DNA of 64,000 bases from Gliomastix tumulicola (GCA_001599755.1 BCHX01000004.1:3968001-4032000), one strand, 5' to 3'; positions 10,818-23,571 are shown, counted from the stretch's first letter. The notes: a model not told the origin generated them from the letters alone. Program-made: numbers and translations.

Positions 10818-13091
10818 CTAGGCTTCCTTAGGAGCTTCCTCTTCCTCGAACAAGACAAGAATAGTGCCCGCTTTGCAAATATCCTGCGCAAGTTAGCTGT
10901 TGCTCGAGAAGCGGGATGAGGGATGAGAAATGCTTACTCCTTCTTTATGTGCCAGCTTCTTGATCACGCCGTCCTGAGGTGACCGGATGACCGTCTCCAT
11001 CTTCATCGACTCGATGCTGTAGAGCTTGTTAGACTCACGTCGTCTGTAGGCAATGGCATGGGCGGTGACTTACACAACAAGAGGAGCGCCCTTCTTCACA
11101 GTCTGGCCCTCCTCAACCTCGTTCTTCAGGACCTTGCAAGGCATCGGTGCCGCAACCGAGGAGGCCACCTCCTTTAGACCCAGCTCCTTCTCGTACCACT
11201 TCGGCGGCAGCAGAGCCAGATCTGTCTTGATGCCGTGCTGGAAGATGGTCACCTTCATATCGTTGTCGTTGATCTGCTGCACGATCGACGACTTGATGCT
11301 CTCCTCTGGGAAGAACGACTCCAGCTTGAGGCTGTCGCCCGTGTCGTCGGGCTTGGATGCGACGTTGGAGAAGACTTGAGGTGTCTCCTCGCCCTTTCGG
11401 GTGACAGTTACGTCAAAGAGATTGTTGCCTGTCTGCGCGACGTTAACTTGGACAACCTCGCCCTCCTTCTCACTGTAGCCATCCAGCACCTTGAACGCCA
11501 CCTGGCGCTCACTCGTGGCCGCTTCGTTGCCAAAGCCGATGGTCTGGCCGTGAGGGGTGCTCTTTCGGAGCTCGAGGCTGACAACGCCCAGAGCAGCCTG
11601 GGCGAAGACCTCGTTCCTGATATGACGGGGCTTGAAGAGAATGTCTCTCCACTTGTCAATGAAGCCAGTCTCAACATCGCCTTCAATGAAGGCCGGCGTT
11701 GAGCAGAGACGCTTGAGGAACTCAACGTTTGTGCTCACGCCGACAATCTCGTAGTATCGCAACACCGACTCCATCTTAGCGATGGCTCGCTCACGGGTCT
11801 CTCCACGGACAATCAACTTGGCGATCATACCATCGTACGCCTCAGAGATAGTGCTGCCGGGGCCGAAGCCCCAGTCCAGACGAACGTCGGGATCGTTGTT
11901 GAACGATGGCGGGAGGTAGGCATGGACCAGCTTTCCCGAGTCGGGAAGGAAACCCTTTTCAGGGCTCTCGGCGTAAATCCGTGCTTCAATAGCTGCGCCG
12001 AGCTGTCTCATGTTCTCCTCGACCTGGCTCTGCGTCAAGGGCAGCTTCTCGCCAGCGGCGACGCGGAACTGCCACTCGACGAGGTCCAGGCCGGTGACCA
12101 TCTCGGTGACAGGGTGCTCGACCTGGAGACGCGTGTTCATCTCCATGAAGTAGAACTTGCCGCTGTCCTTGTCGAGGATGAACTCGACGGTACCGGCGCC
12201 GACGTAGCCGACAGCCGAGGCGGCCTGGCGCGCCTTGTCCCAGAGATCCTGTCTCGTGGCCTCATCCAGATCCGGCGCGGGAGACTCCTCCAGGATCTTC
12301 TGGTGCCGACGTTGGACACTGCAGTCACGCTCGCCAAGGGCGACTGTGTTCCCCCACTTGTCGGCGAAGACCTGGACCTCAACGTGTCGAGGACGAACAA
12401 TGTACTTCTCCACGAGCATCACCTCGCCGCCCTCGCCGAATGAGGCCCTGGCCTCGGCTCTCGCACTCTTGAGCTGGGTCATAAACTCGTCTTCCGTCAG
12501 GACGATGCGCATGCCCTTGCCGCCGCCACCCCGCACGCTCTTCAGAAGCACGGGGAACGTCACCTCCTTGGCCTTCTCCAGCAGCTCCTCCTCGCCCTGC
12601 GCCGTCCCGTGGTATCCGGGGACGCACGGCACGCCCGCAGCATTCATGATCTCCTTGCTCCGCGCCTTGTGACCCATATCAGCCATGGCCGACGCGGGCG
12701 GGCCGACAAAGACGATGCCCTCCCGCTCGCACTTCTCGGCAAAGGCCGAGTTCTCGGACAGGAAGCCATAGCCCGGGTGCAGCGCCTGGATGCCGTTGGC
12801 CTTGGCCAGGGCGATGATCTTGTCGCCGTCGAGGTAGGCGTTCGCGGGGCCGAGCCCGAGGCTCTGGAAGCCGGCCGAGGCGTGGAGGGAGGCGGCGTCG
12901 ACGTCGGTGTAGACGGTGGTGGCGCGGATGCCCATGCGCTCGGCCGTCTTGTTGATGCGGATAGCGATCTCGCCTCTGTTGGCGATGAGGACGGAGCTGA
13001 TGGCCGTCTGCTTCGGCGAGGGCGCCGAGGAGGTAGAGAGGAAGCGAGGGAGGGGCCTCGCGGGGAGGCGCTTGGACCGGAGGGTACGCAT
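10818..13091 (-). CDS. mccA: Methylcrotonoyl-CoA carboxylase subunit alpha, mitochondrial
   Basis: Exons 11074-13091, 10938-11016 and 10818-10883 give 720 residues. The first 25-30 residues are rich in R, S and L without acids, as in a mitochondrial presequence. Biotin-carboxylase domain: ANRGEIAIRI near residue 39, the ATP-grasp glycine loop RGGGGKGMRI, and EMNTRLQVEHPVTE. A C-terminal biotinyl domain carries ESMKME, with the biotin-accepting lysine at about K678 encoded on the small second exon. The usual motif is AMKM; serine in that place still fits. The enzyme carboxylates 3-methylcrotonyl-CoA in leucine breakdown together with a beta subunit that is not in this window. The lack of pyruvate-carboxylase or propionyl-CoA carboxylase features and the overall length favour MCC alpha. 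Confidence 0.93.
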
Positions 13092-13798
13092 GGTGTAGTT
13101 GTGATGGGGGGGTATCCTGTTGCGAATTGGCTACGAGAAGAGTCGCAGGAAGCAGGGACTCAATTGAACACTCCCGTAGTTGAGAGAGGAGAGGAGAGAA
13201 GAAAGAAAGGGAGGATGGGAATTTTGTGCCTTCCCTTGCCGTGGTCTGTGTTGACAGACGATCAGAGTGAAGACGAACGGCCCGCTGGGAGCCGAGGCCG
13301 AGAGTAACCGCGAGCCTGGCTTCAGTGAACGGCTGCTTTTACAGTGGTCGCTGTACCCCAGCCAAGCCTCGCCGGGGGTCACCGAATCCCCGCCAGCGGC
13401 CTAACCCGCCGATGTGGGGGAAAAGATCAAAGCACGGATGAGGTGCGCCGTCCTGCTTGTTGCCAGTCGAATCTGAGATGCCCCGGCTGAATATTTGCCT
13501 TGTCGTCCTCGGTGTGTTGGTGCTCTCTGGCCAGATGCGGGATCAGAGCTGCGATGGTGGTAGGAATGGCAGCACAGCGAGAACAGCAGGAACTCCCCAC
13601 CTTCACTGTGGCCAATGATGCCTTAGTCAGCTTCCAGCTCCCCCAAGGAGCAGCAGAAGACCAAGAGGACCCCTCGCCGGGATCGCCACCATCTACTACT
13701 CAACCCCACCATCGCCAGTCTCCCAGCTCGACATTTTCTCGTCCAATCCAGACATACATCCATTGATCGACGAACCGTCCAACGACATTATCGTCAAT
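13092..13798. promoter_or_regulatory. Divergent upstream region, MCC alpha / PNPOx-like gene
   Basis: These 707 bases lie between two divergent start codons. A short plus-strand frame ends before the next gene and is probably leader sequence. No specific site is recognised. Confidence 0.5.
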
Positions 13799-14644
13799 AT
13801 GAGTACAGCAGGCAACATTCCCCTCATCTTTGAGGCGTCAGAGGGCGATGCCCACATCCAAACAACTACTGGCATCCCTAAGGAGGTCGTCACATGCCTG
13901 GAGAACGCACGATTCGTACGTCAAGAACCACAACAATAAGTAGGATATCGCCTAACTGACTATCAACAGCTTCAACTGGCAACGTGCAAGGACAACATCC
14001 CCCATGCCGCCCTGATGAGCTACACGTACATCCCGTCTTCACAGTACAATGTCGCTCCTGCCATCATCATGACCAGCACCCTCGCGTCCCGGAAGACGAT
14101 CAACATCCGCGCGAACCCTGCCGTCTCGCTCCTCGTTAACGACTGTGAGCGCTCATTTCCCCATCTACAAAGCACTCCATATACTAGACTACTGACACGT
14201 CCTGCCTACCTAGGGTCTGCCCATCGGCCACTAAATCACAACCGCCGCCCCTCCGGCGGCTCCCCGACCCGCGAGCCCCCCTCCAGCCTCGCCTCCCTCC
14301 TCCTCAACCTCAACAACGCCGAGCGCTCGAGCATCAGCGCGACCATAGCAGGCACCGCGCGCATCGCCCCGCCCGGCTCCGACGAGGAGAAGTTCTTCTA
14401 CGACAAGCACCTCGAGGAGAACACGTACGACGAGAGCACCCAGCCCTTCCGGCGGTCCGGGGGCGAGGGCCAGGGCCAGGGCGAGGCCGAGGGCGGGAGG
14501 ACGCGGGAGGCCGGCAGCAGCGTGGGCGGCGACGTTAGCGTCATCGTCGTCGAGATCAAGAACGTCCGGATCAGCGACTACAAGGGGGATGTGAGAGACT
14601 ACGCTGTGGTGCCGGAGGAGAAGATTGTCAATGGGGCGACGTGA
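13799..14644 (+). CDS. Pyridoxamine 5'-phosphate oxidase-like flavin-binding protein
   Basis: ATG 13799 opens exons 13799-13915, 13970-14144 and 14214-14644 (240 residues), with introns of 54 and 69 bases. The central part reads like the split-barrel fold of PNPOx-type proteins: a strand LQLATCKDNIPH, then the turn HAALMSYTYIP, TLASRKTINIRANP and SLLVNDW, the last typical of a fungal branch of this family. A glycine/acid-rich insertion near residue 175-195 looks disordered. The last part (VIVVEIKNVRI, then DY) forms closing strands. FMN or F420-like cofactor binding is expected from the fold; the reaction is unknown and it is unlikely to be the vitamin B6 enzyme itself, which has a different C-terminal dimer segment. 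Confidence 0.78.
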
Positions 14645-15226
14645 GCCGATCTCCCCGATGTCAGTGTTCGGACTCGCACCGTACTCCTTTACTCTAATTG
14701 CTTCTGTCTTTCCTTGTATTCGTAGTACACATACGTATACGCAGTATACACATTCACTTGATGCTTACGACAGAAGTCTCGAGGATGAAAGTAGGCATAT
14801 AGAAAGCTGAAATACATCCCTCCATCAAATGGTAGCGTCTCCTATATGGTTGACCTCATATGACTACTACTTAGTAGATATGCTCACGACAAAGTTTAGC
14901 ACCAATAAGTCTTGAAAGCTGGATTAATCACTGCATGTACCATAGTACTAAGGTCTAATTATGTCTCAAAGGGACTGGAAACCCATGTGTTATTTTCTCC
15001 CACTAGTCATCCTGGCTTTCCCGGCCAGATATCACAAAACAAACACAATCTCAGTGGGCGCAAAGCCCTGTCAACCGAAGCCCAGAAAAACCGATCACCC
15101 AAAACGCCAAGCATGATGTCTAGCAGGGAGAATAGCGCGAGCAATTTCAATGGTATCTAACTGAAACAGTAAAGGAAAGGAGGTTGGAGGCTGTTGAGCC
15201 TTATTTTTTATTTTCTTTTGGAGGCA
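14645..15226. other. Convergent intergenic region
   Basis: AT-richer sequence between two gene 3' ends (582 bases). Contains 3' untranslated sequence only, as far as I can see. Confidence 0.6.
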
Positions 15227-17116
15227 TTACTGGACTGCCCACTCAACAGTCTCCAGAGCAAGCATCACCAGGATGAGGGTGGATGGAAGAATCCTAAAGA
15301 CAAGAATTAGTATTAGATGACATGGTTAGAGACGGATGCGTGTTGAACTTACCAAACAACGTAGCTCTGGAACAGGATCCTGCCCATGGTCTTCTCGTAC
15401 ACGTTGTTGATCTGGCAAATCTGGGCCAGTTGGAGCGCACTCGGCGCACCAGAAAGGAGGAAGCAAACGATGATGAAGATCGGGTCATCAAGGATGCTGA
15501 TGGGCAGGTGCTTGGCCGTGAGGGCGAGAAGCGGCGCCATGATGAGCGTCGGCAGGACCATACGACTAATCAGGGACGCGACGAGCAACTTGGTGCCGAT
15601 CTTCTCCTCCTCGGGGTCGAGAGTCCCGTCCTCGCGAGCAGAGGTGTTCCGGGCCAGGTTGGCGCCCAGGACGACAAGGATCAGCGGGACGGCGACGTTG
15701 CCGTTGGAGCTGATGGCATGGGTGACACTGTTCTTGACGAAGGAACCCTCCTCAAAGAAAGCCTTCTGGAGAGCGGGGATGGACGCAACGAGAACAGCGA
15801 TGAGCATGGCCCAGAGAGGAGGGTTCATGAACTCCCACAGAAAGTTGTACACCTTGCCAACGCAGACCTTGAGAGAGGAGAGAGTCCACTGAACAGGCTT
15901 GGGGGAACCCTCGTACAGACGGTCGGCGAAGTTCGACGTGGCGGTCTTCCAGCTCTGAAGCTTGGCCTTGGTGTTGCGCTTAGTCTGGTGCCAGAAGTGC
16001 TGGATGCGACCGTGCTCCTCGATGCTGTGCGCATCATCATCGTCCTGGTTCCTGATACGGGGGAAGGACAGGATATCCGCGTCGTGATCGTTGCCATTGC
16101 CATTCAGAAGGGGGTGGTTCCCACCAAGTGGTGAGAGATATTTACCCTTCTTCTTGATAGACAAGTGATCGTCGTCAGCCGTCGTCGTCGCAAGCGAGAC
16201 TCGCGAGGTTCCAGCAATAGGTGTGCGACCAGCAGGTTCATAACTCTGCGAGTCGGTAGTGTACCCTTCGCTATCCTCGTAGTCATCCCTCGCGCCATCC
16301 ATCAGGCTCTGCGCCTCGTGCTCGTCGTGCTCCTCCTCCTCTCGGTGATTTCCCTCTTCGGCGATCTGGTCCTGGTACTCCGGGTACTTATCCTTGGGCG
16401 CAAGCAGCACATGGTAGCCCCAGCTCCAGCGCACGAGCTGCCCGAGCTGCTGGAAGATGAGCAGGTACAGGATACCTCGCGCGCCGACCTCGTCGTCGTT
16501 GTCGCCCGGAATGCGATCCCAGTGCAGGCCCTTGAGCGTCTGCGACAGCGAGAGGACGAGGGAAATTGGCAGGGAATTGGAGTTGCCGAAGACGCCCATG
16601 GCGGTAACGAAGTTGGAGGCGCGCTTATTGAATCGGAAGAGCTTCGCGACGAGGACGGCGACGCCGTAGGAGATGATGGTCTGGACGATGAAGATGACGG
16701 GGATGATGGCGAGGTCGGAGAGCTTGTCCGCGCTGAGCTGGGAGGCGAGCTTCGTGAAGACTACATTCTAACGGTCAGCGAACTGCAGATAGCCTTGATC
16801 AGGGCAAAAAAAACACCCATTGCATCGCGCAACACGTACTCAGGCATGGCGTAAACAGCATGACATTCAGGTTCGCCAGGAACTTCTGCTTATCGGCATC
16901 GAAGTGGCCCAACCGCGCGACAATGTAGCCCGGCAAGCTCACGCAGACCACCTCGAGCACGGCCTCGAAGACGAGGAGGCACAGGCGGCCCAGGGACGGG
17001 TGCGAATCGTGGGCATTTTCGAAGCTGCGAAAGGGGAGCTCGTAGGCGTGCTGGGCGAGCGTCTGGAGGCGAAACGACTGCGGCGCCGAGATGGCGGTGG
17101 TGTAGGCCGAATCCAT
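15227..17116 (-). CDS. PIN-like membrane transporter (auxin efflux carrier family)
   Basis: Exons 16840-17116, 15353-16760 and 15227-15293 give 583 residues. Start is ATG 17114-17116. About five hydrophobic segments lie in the first 230 residues, then a long hydrophilic loop of roughly 150 residues rich in D, E, H and S, and another five segments at the C-terminus ending on a short third exon. This symmetric 5+5 layout with a central loop, plus the GNSNSLPISLV stretch in the first half and VPLILVVLGANLA in the second, is that of the membrane transport protein family that includes plant PIN and fungal Ecm3-like proteins. Fungal members are mostly located in the ER; the substrate is not established. 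Not evidence of auxin production by itself. Confidence 0.88.
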
Positions 17117-20015
17117 CAAACGGGGGAAATAAATCTCGGTGTCCCGGTTTGCTTGATCGTGAGGGAAGATGGATAATATGATTCAGTGGCAAACGGGTGT
17201 AGGTTGTAGGTATTAAAATTAGGAGTTGACGGGCAGGCTGGCTGGCAAGATGGATTATGAACCTTCCTGCCGATCTTCTGTCGGTGCCTCGCAAACCAAA
17301 CACTCGGCACTTACGGCGGGCTCTGGCTTCACAATGAGGCGCAGTTTGGGGCGATGATCGACCGGTCGAAAATTGAAATGCTCGCTGTTCAAACACCAGC
17401 AGTCTCACTATGGCTTGCGGTGTAAGGATAGATTAAGAGAGTTACGACAGGAGAAGCAGGGCAGCCCAGGACATGTTCAGGGCCGAAACTGCTCGGACGT
17501 CACCATTGCTAAGGATCTTGGACGTGCACGCTGGTGGATTCAAAGGGTCTTGTCCTCCCTCAATGTTGCCATATCAAGCCTCCGTCAGGTCCCCTTCTAA
17601 GATGCGCTCACCGGGGAGGCAGCCCGCGCAGGGATGATAAGGGGATGATGATGTGGCCTTGGCCACCTGGCTCCCAGGCTGGGCAGATCTGGAACGCGCC
17701 ATCACGTACCTAGGGGCAATTTTAGGCGGACAGGTCTGCGCAGAGGCTGCGTCCAGGCCGTGGTCCATTGGCCTGGTAAGCTGGAAGTAAGCTTTTACCA
17801 CGCCTGCAGTCACATTTTTCAGCCACAATCGCCTTCGCCCTGTTTTTCGCCTTTGGGCCCCATGCCCTATCAGCTTGCAGCGTTCCTGCACGTGGACCCA
17901 GTCGTCGCGGGCCACTTCACCATTACAAGTCATCATCTGTCACCACTGGAGAGAGCCTACCTTATCAGCCGCTGCGCCTATCGTCATCATTCACAGTGAT
18001 GAAAAAGATGCTGAGAAAATCATGGAAGCGGAGCGCAAAACAGGAATTGAGGGGGCCGTGCGACCAAGGTAGGGGTCGGCCTGCCGACAAAACCTGTTGC
18101 AGCTATTTGTATCCAGACCCTTGCTGTGCTGGATGCCAATCAATGTTTCACTGCGGGCTTGAGCTATTCGGCAATAGTCACAGTGCCACCGATCGAAACG
18201 GGTTGAAGCCGCGATGGCTCCCAGAAGACCCGTGGTTGGGGACGGACAAGGGCCATTGTGCGATTCAACGCACGCGCTGGATGGTGGCGGAGCAATCCCT
18301 CCGGAACCCCAGCCCTCCTCCCGCTATTCAACGTCGATGTCGTCCGATGGCCAGCCAGATGCGTTGAGCCCGACCGGACTAATGGTTCTTGGTAATCGCG
18401 AGCCCACGCTCAAATGACTTGCAATCATGTCAGCATCGAGATGCTTGCAGCGCCTTTGCAGGGCGGAATCCGTACCCTCAGTAGCCAACCCCACGTGGCT
18501 ACTTGCCCTTATTGGTGCAGCAACCAAAAATGACGATGGCCGGAGTGTTGCCCCCATTTCCCGATCGAAACGACCTCACTGCGAAAGTGCCCGTTTGGTG
18601 CAGCCGTAACGAGTACTGGCCGGGAGACGGCAGCGCACATGAGGAATACAAATAATACAGGGGGGGCTTAGACGTGGCTATCAGTCACAGTTAACGAGGT
18701 CTCCTGCGATCGAGGAATGCGCTTTGCCAGCCCGATCGGCCATCTTTCTTCTATCTTTAGAGGCCTAAATGTCACGATGGGCATCTTGAATTCTTGATTC
18801 ATACCGAACGCAACCCAACTTGGTTGGGATTGCCTTGACGCTGCCCCCTGTGTCGCAGATACGGCGTTACATCATCAGTGACCAGGGTGAAGCCGCCCAT
18901 CCTAGCAGACGCTGGATGAGTGTGTGGGTGGATGTAACTGTGTGTAGATACAACATGATGGTCCGTTCACTGCATATTTCACGACATACCTACTACAGAG
19001 GAGATGCGACTTTCCTCAACGATATGATCAATGCTCTCGTTTCTGCAGCAGAAGCTGTAGCTTCGGCAGTTCACGCTTAGAGCCTGAACAATGAGAGTCT
19101 CAGAGCCGTAGAACCAGCCTGGAAGCACCTCCAGGGCTTCAACAGTCCCTTGTACAGGACTTTAGTGCGGGGTCAGAGCCCCACGCCAATGATGAATGAG
19201 GCACTTTGGGTGTGATGCAGTCGACATCAGCTAGCCCACTTTGAACAGTCGATGCCAGGTCGTAATCGAGGTGCAGGCGTGGTCGTGGTGGGAGGGAAGG
19301 ATACCGTACTTGGCCACCTGCGCGCAGATCTACCGTAGCCAAGGTCTCCCGATGAAGCTTTGATGGCAGCTGGACACTCATCGGACGCCCAACAGGATGG
19401 GGATGGAGGGTGCAAGGTAGGGGACATGGTACTTTCGAGGCGGGAATCGAGGTACCCTACACGCATCTCTGCCCCATGATTTCCTTAACGGACGTCAGCC
19501 CAGATGCAACGCTATGAACCTTATAACCAGGGGACGAAAGGGAGGAAAATAAACAAAACTGGCTCTGACTCGCCTCTGTTGACCTGCAATTTCTCAGCAG
19601 ATGCAGCAGCCAATCCGTGTGAAATTGAGATTGCGACAAGTCGAAGGCTGTGATAGTGATGAGATAGCGGTCCCACAACTGGTAAGACAGGGAACAGGGG
19701 CTTCGAGTAAGGTGCAAATGTATCCCTCAGACGCAACTTCCCCACCATCACGACCTGGAAGCTACAAAACAATTCTAGCACCATCGCAACCTTGACATTG
19801 CACCTCAGCTCAGTCAGCGTAAGCACTCACGACCGTCTTCCTATACAGACATAGACGCAGACTCGCTCTACACACTACAGCCCGCTCTTCTCTCTCGAGA
19901 CATCTCGCAGCAGCAGGAGCAGCACTTCCTCGACACAAGACCACGCCCTGCCTGAGGTCCCAGCCCTCAGCCCCAAGATTTTGCTTTGCGGTAAACCCAG
20001 ATACAATCGCTGGCC
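17117..20015. other. 2.9-kb divergent intergenic region
   Basis: Between the PIN-like gene and the MAPKK gene. The frames present are short, overlap on both strands and lack splice-connected continuations. It should contain both promoters and the MAPKK leader. No RNA gene or repeat family was recognised. Confidence 0.5.
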
Positions 20016-21928
20016 ATGAGCGGCTCCGACGCGAGCCCGGCTACGCCGGATGACCAGCACGAGGTCATCACCCCGGGCACCCCCGACTCGGACTTCGACT
20101 CGACGGCGACGACCCCCCTCGAGGAGCCTGATGCCAAGCGACCTGTCGAGATCCCAGGCCTGCGCTCCATCTCCGACCCTCACAGCATCCACCCCAGCTC
20201 GACGGCCCTCGGGGTCCTGGGCATGGCCCGGAAACCGCCCCTGGCCGCCTCGTCCTCGTTCGTGGGCGCCGGCGCGATGGAGAACAGCGCCATGGCCAAG
20301 GCGAGGGCGCTGCACCAGCAGCGGATGCAGAAGGGCATGGCCCCTGGGGGCGTGCCCGCCTCGCCCATCTCGCCCATGGGACTGCCGGGCGGCCCTAACG
20401 GCCTCCCAGGGCTACATCGGCCGACGCCGCCACATCCCAAGTCAGAGCCTGCTCTGGGTCTGAGTCAGAGAAGGGCGAACAAGATGGGTGGAATGAAGCT
20501 GTCTGATATGGGTGGGGGCAGCCCCGCGGGAGGCTTCCGACGAAACGCGCCCAAGCTGTCAGATATGCAAGGCCCGGCGTTGAGCGACCAAGGGCCGAAG
20601 CCCTCTCACGGGTCGAAGATGGATGATTTCAAGAAGTACATTGACGCTGAGAAGGGGTGGCTCACCTTCGACGGGGCGGCGACCATCACCCGCGAGGGTG
20701 TGAATTTCCACAACGGGCAGACGTTCAGCATCTCCTTGGACGAGGTCGAGATTCTAGATGAGCTCGGGAAGGGCAACTACGGCACCGTCTACAAGGCGAA
20801 GCATGCCAGGCCCAGAGTGCCCCGATTCGGCCAGGGCTTGACAGGCACGAAACCTGCAATGCAGCATGCCTACTCGGACTCGACAATCACGAAGACGGAC
20901 GACAAGGACGACGGCACCACCGGCGTCACGATGGCCATGAAGGAAATCCGGTTGGAGCTCGACGATGCCAAGTTCACCACGATCCTCAAGGAGCTTGTCA
21001 TCCTGCACGAGTGTGTATCACCATACATCATTGACTTCTATGGCGCCTTCTTCCAGGAGGGCGCAGTGTACATTTGCATCGAGTACATGGACGGAGGCTC
21101 CATAGATAAGCTCTACGCGGGCGGCATTCCGGAGAATGTGTTGCGGAAGATCACATACTCGACGGTCATGGGGCTCAAGTCGTTGAAGGATGAGCACAGT
21201 ATCATTCACCGAGATGTCAAGCCGACGAATATTCTCGCCAATACGCGCGGCCAGATCAAGATCTGCGACTTCGGTGTGAGCGGCAACCTCGTGGCCAGTA
21301 TCGCCAGGACAAACATCGGCTGCCAGAGTTACATGGCTCCTGAGCGCATCTCGGGCGGTGGCATGGCGCAAGCAGGCAACTCTGATGGGACGTACAGCGT
21401 GGCTAGTGATGTTTGGAGTCTGGGACTCACCATCATCGAATGCGCGACTGGCCGATATCCCTACCCACCGGAGGTGTCCTCGACGATCTTCAGCCAACTC
21501 AGCGTAAGTTATTCTGACTCGTTGCTTGTGAGAAGAAACCCAGCTAACAGACACAGGCCATCGTTGAAGGAGAACCCCCGGGCCTCCCTGAAGAAGGCTA
21601 CTCGGATATGGCCAAGGACTTTGTCCAGAGCTGCCTACACAAGGTCCCGAAACAGCGCCCGACGTACGCCATGCTGCTCAAGCACCCCTGGCTGAAGTCG
21701 CTTGCCCAGCCACAGACCATCACGGAAGAGGCGGAGGAGGGTGAGGAGGCCGATAAAGTCGCGGAAGCCGTCAGCAAGATTGAGCTGAACCCGACCGCAG
21801 GGGATCCCGAGGTCGCGGAATGGGTCAACTCCGTGCTCAAGGGCAACAGCACCGACCCCGAACGGAGACTCTCGAGGCCGGCACTGCACGCGGCGCCACT
21901 CGACAGCGTCAGCCCGAATGCCGCCTAG
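20016..21928 (+). CDS. pbs2: MAP kinase kinase of the HOG osmostress pathway (Pbs2/OS-5 type)
   Basis: Exons 20016-21503 and 21557-21928 encode 619 residues. Residues 1-240 are disordered, rich in S, P and G, with an SxAMxKA-like segment and proline motifs of the kind Pbs2 uses for docking. The kinase domain follows: GKGNYG loop at 251-256, AMKEI lysine K309, HRDVKPTN with D400, DFGVSG with D418, and the activation segment SIARTNIGCQSYMAPERI. The two MAPKK phosphorylation sites are S428 and T432 (S-x3-T). NIGCQSYMAPERI is close to yeast Pbs2, more than to the cell-wall or pheromone MAPKKs, so I assign the HOG branch: activation by a MAPKKK and phosphorylation of Hog1. An acidic C-terminal tail follows the kinase domain. 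A kinase-domain insertion of about 45 residues lies between the glycine loop and K309. Confidence 0.93.
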
Positions 21929-22498
21929 GTACTATCTGATTTTTGCCGGTTTTCTTTTTCTTTTGTCCTGGTTCTCGGGGTGGGTGTCTGGCCGTATAAG
22001 TGGCCCGTATACTTCTGGCTTGGGCGGTTTTGCATGATTTACAGAGTCTCTCAGAACAAGAATTCGACACTACTATCCTTCACAAGATTATACACGCGCG
22101 TGCAGTATGAATGGAACGAAATGGGAATCATTGGAATGAGATGTATCTTTGATGTGCCTTGATAGAAACGACTGCGTATCAAGCATTTCTTGCCTGTCCA
22201 TTACACCATTACTGAATTGCTGCCTTCCACCTTCCCCTTCTCATCCTTTTTTTTCCGTATGGCCTTATCCATTTCCGTACAGTGATTGATACAGAACAGT
22301 GCCGTAAATGACTGTGATTCGTGTGTAGATCATTATAACAAAAAAAAACATCGTCTTGTCTCGAAGAACATTAAAGCAGATAACTAAAAACGATGGGCTA
22401 GCCGCCCGTCGCACCCTTGGTATCTTGGTCATGTATGACTCTCTCAGCTGGCGGGTGCTCGGGGGGGCTTATCTGCTCGGGCATTATTACTATTACTC
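21929..22498. other. Convergent 3' region, MAPKK / Sur7
   Basis: AT-rich 3' untranslated sequence of the MAPKK followed by the 3' flank of the Sur7 gene. The MAPKK frame stays open by chance to 22162, but its codons are AT-rich and unlike coding sequence. Confidence 0.6.
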
Positions 22499-22693
22499 TC
22501 AATCCGTCTTCGCCGCCGCCGCCGGAGCCTCGGCCGTCTCTGTGGCCTGCGGCGCAGCAGCAGCATTCATCTCACCAGTCGGGACAACGGCAGCAGCAGG
22601 AGCAGCCGCCGCCGCCTTGCCCTCCTCGGCCGCAGCCACGGGGTCTTCTCCGCCGGCAGCGGCAGCGGCACCGGGCCGGACGACACGCCTCCC
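22499..22693 (-). other. Open in-frame extension downstream of the Sur7 stop codon
   Basis: After the TAG at 22694-22696 the same frame continues for 64 codons without a stop to TGA at 22499-22501. The encoded segment is about half alanine with E, P, G, K and T, begins GRRVVRPGAAAA and ends EAPAAAAKTD. The sequence is GC-rich low complexity and other frames are partly open too, so its coding status is unproven. No intron that would remove the TAG is visible. Confidence 0.45.
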
Positions 22694-23571
22694 CTAAGAG
22701 TAGTTGTCCTTGACCCGGCGGCTGTCGGAGCTGCGGATGCTGCGCTTGCGGCGCCAGGAGCGGCCGCTGTAGCCCTGCTTGTCGTCCCTGCGGATGCCGC
22801 CGATGCAGAAGAGGATGCTGGCGAGGAAGAGGCAGGCCCACGAGGCCCAGACGAAGCCGAAGGCGTAGGCGCCGATGCCGGCGCTGCGGCCGGCGCGGTG
22901 GAAGTCCTTCCTGGCCTCAACGAAGGTAGCCCTACAGATCAAATCGTCAGTCACCCACCAGCTGTGTGATGAAGAGAAAAAAATGAGACAAGGAAAACTC
23001 ACGTCATGAGAGCAGCAGCGAGCGAGAGGAATCCCAGGGAGATGAGGCTGAGGAGGCTCGCGACGGCGGCGCCCAGACGCCCGAGGCACGAGAGGAAGGA
23101 CGCGAACCAGGCGAGCGTCTCGAAGGTGAGGGTGATGAGGAAGAAGACCCATCCGAAGCGCCACATGTAGTAGTAGTGGTAGCTGGTCGTGTGCCCGCCA
23201 TGGCTGCCCAGGAGCCCCGCGGGGACGTTCTGCGCGCGGCTGTCCCAGGCCTTGCCGAAGGCCGGGGCCGGGCGCGGGCGGCCGCAGTCGTTGTTGTCGC
23301 GGCCGCAGAAGAAGAAGTAGGTCCACTGGGTGACGGGCCGGGCGCCGGTGATGCCCGAGGTGTCGGCGCGCAGGAAGTAGATCTTGTCGAGCGGCGTGTG
23401 GGACGTGACGCCCGAGAGGATGACGAACCAGAGGAAGAGGAGGGAGGCGGAGAGCAGGATGATGCCCACGATGCCTAACGGGGCGTCTTTTGTGGTGTCG
23501 AGTGTTGTCAGTTTTCATGTTGCTCATACATACGAAAAAAAAGCCCGGGGACGCGACTCACTCTTTGCCAT
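22694..23571 (-). CDS. Sur7/PalI family membrane protein
   Basis: Exon 1 is only ten bases (23562-23571), then 23003-23486 and 22694-22931, giving 243 residues. Four hydrophobic segments are visible: GIVGIILLSASLLFLWF near residue 10, WVFFLITLTFETLAWF and LISLGFLSLAAALM in the middle, and FGFVWASWACLFLASILF near the C-terminus. Between the first two lies an extracytoplasmic loop with a cysteine-containing segment (FFFCGRDNNDCG). This matches fungal Sur7/PalI proteins (Sur7, Fmp45, Pun1), which sit in eisosome/MCC patches of the plasma membrane and affect cell-wall synthesis and pH sensing. The C-terminal tail is basic and serine-rich (RRKRSIRSSDSRRVKDNYS) and likely cytosolic. The frame continues beyond the stop, see the separate entry. 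Confidence 0.85.

Noticed and set aside
17117..20015. Small genes in the 2.9-kb intergenic region
   Set aside because: All frames are under about 125 codons, overlap on both strands and lack splice-connected partners or recognisable motifs.
21929..22162. In-frame open sequence after the MAPKK stop codon as possible readthrough
   Set aside because: Codons are AT-rich, with many F, Y, C and I, unlike the upstream coding sequence; looks like 3' untranslated sequence open by chance.
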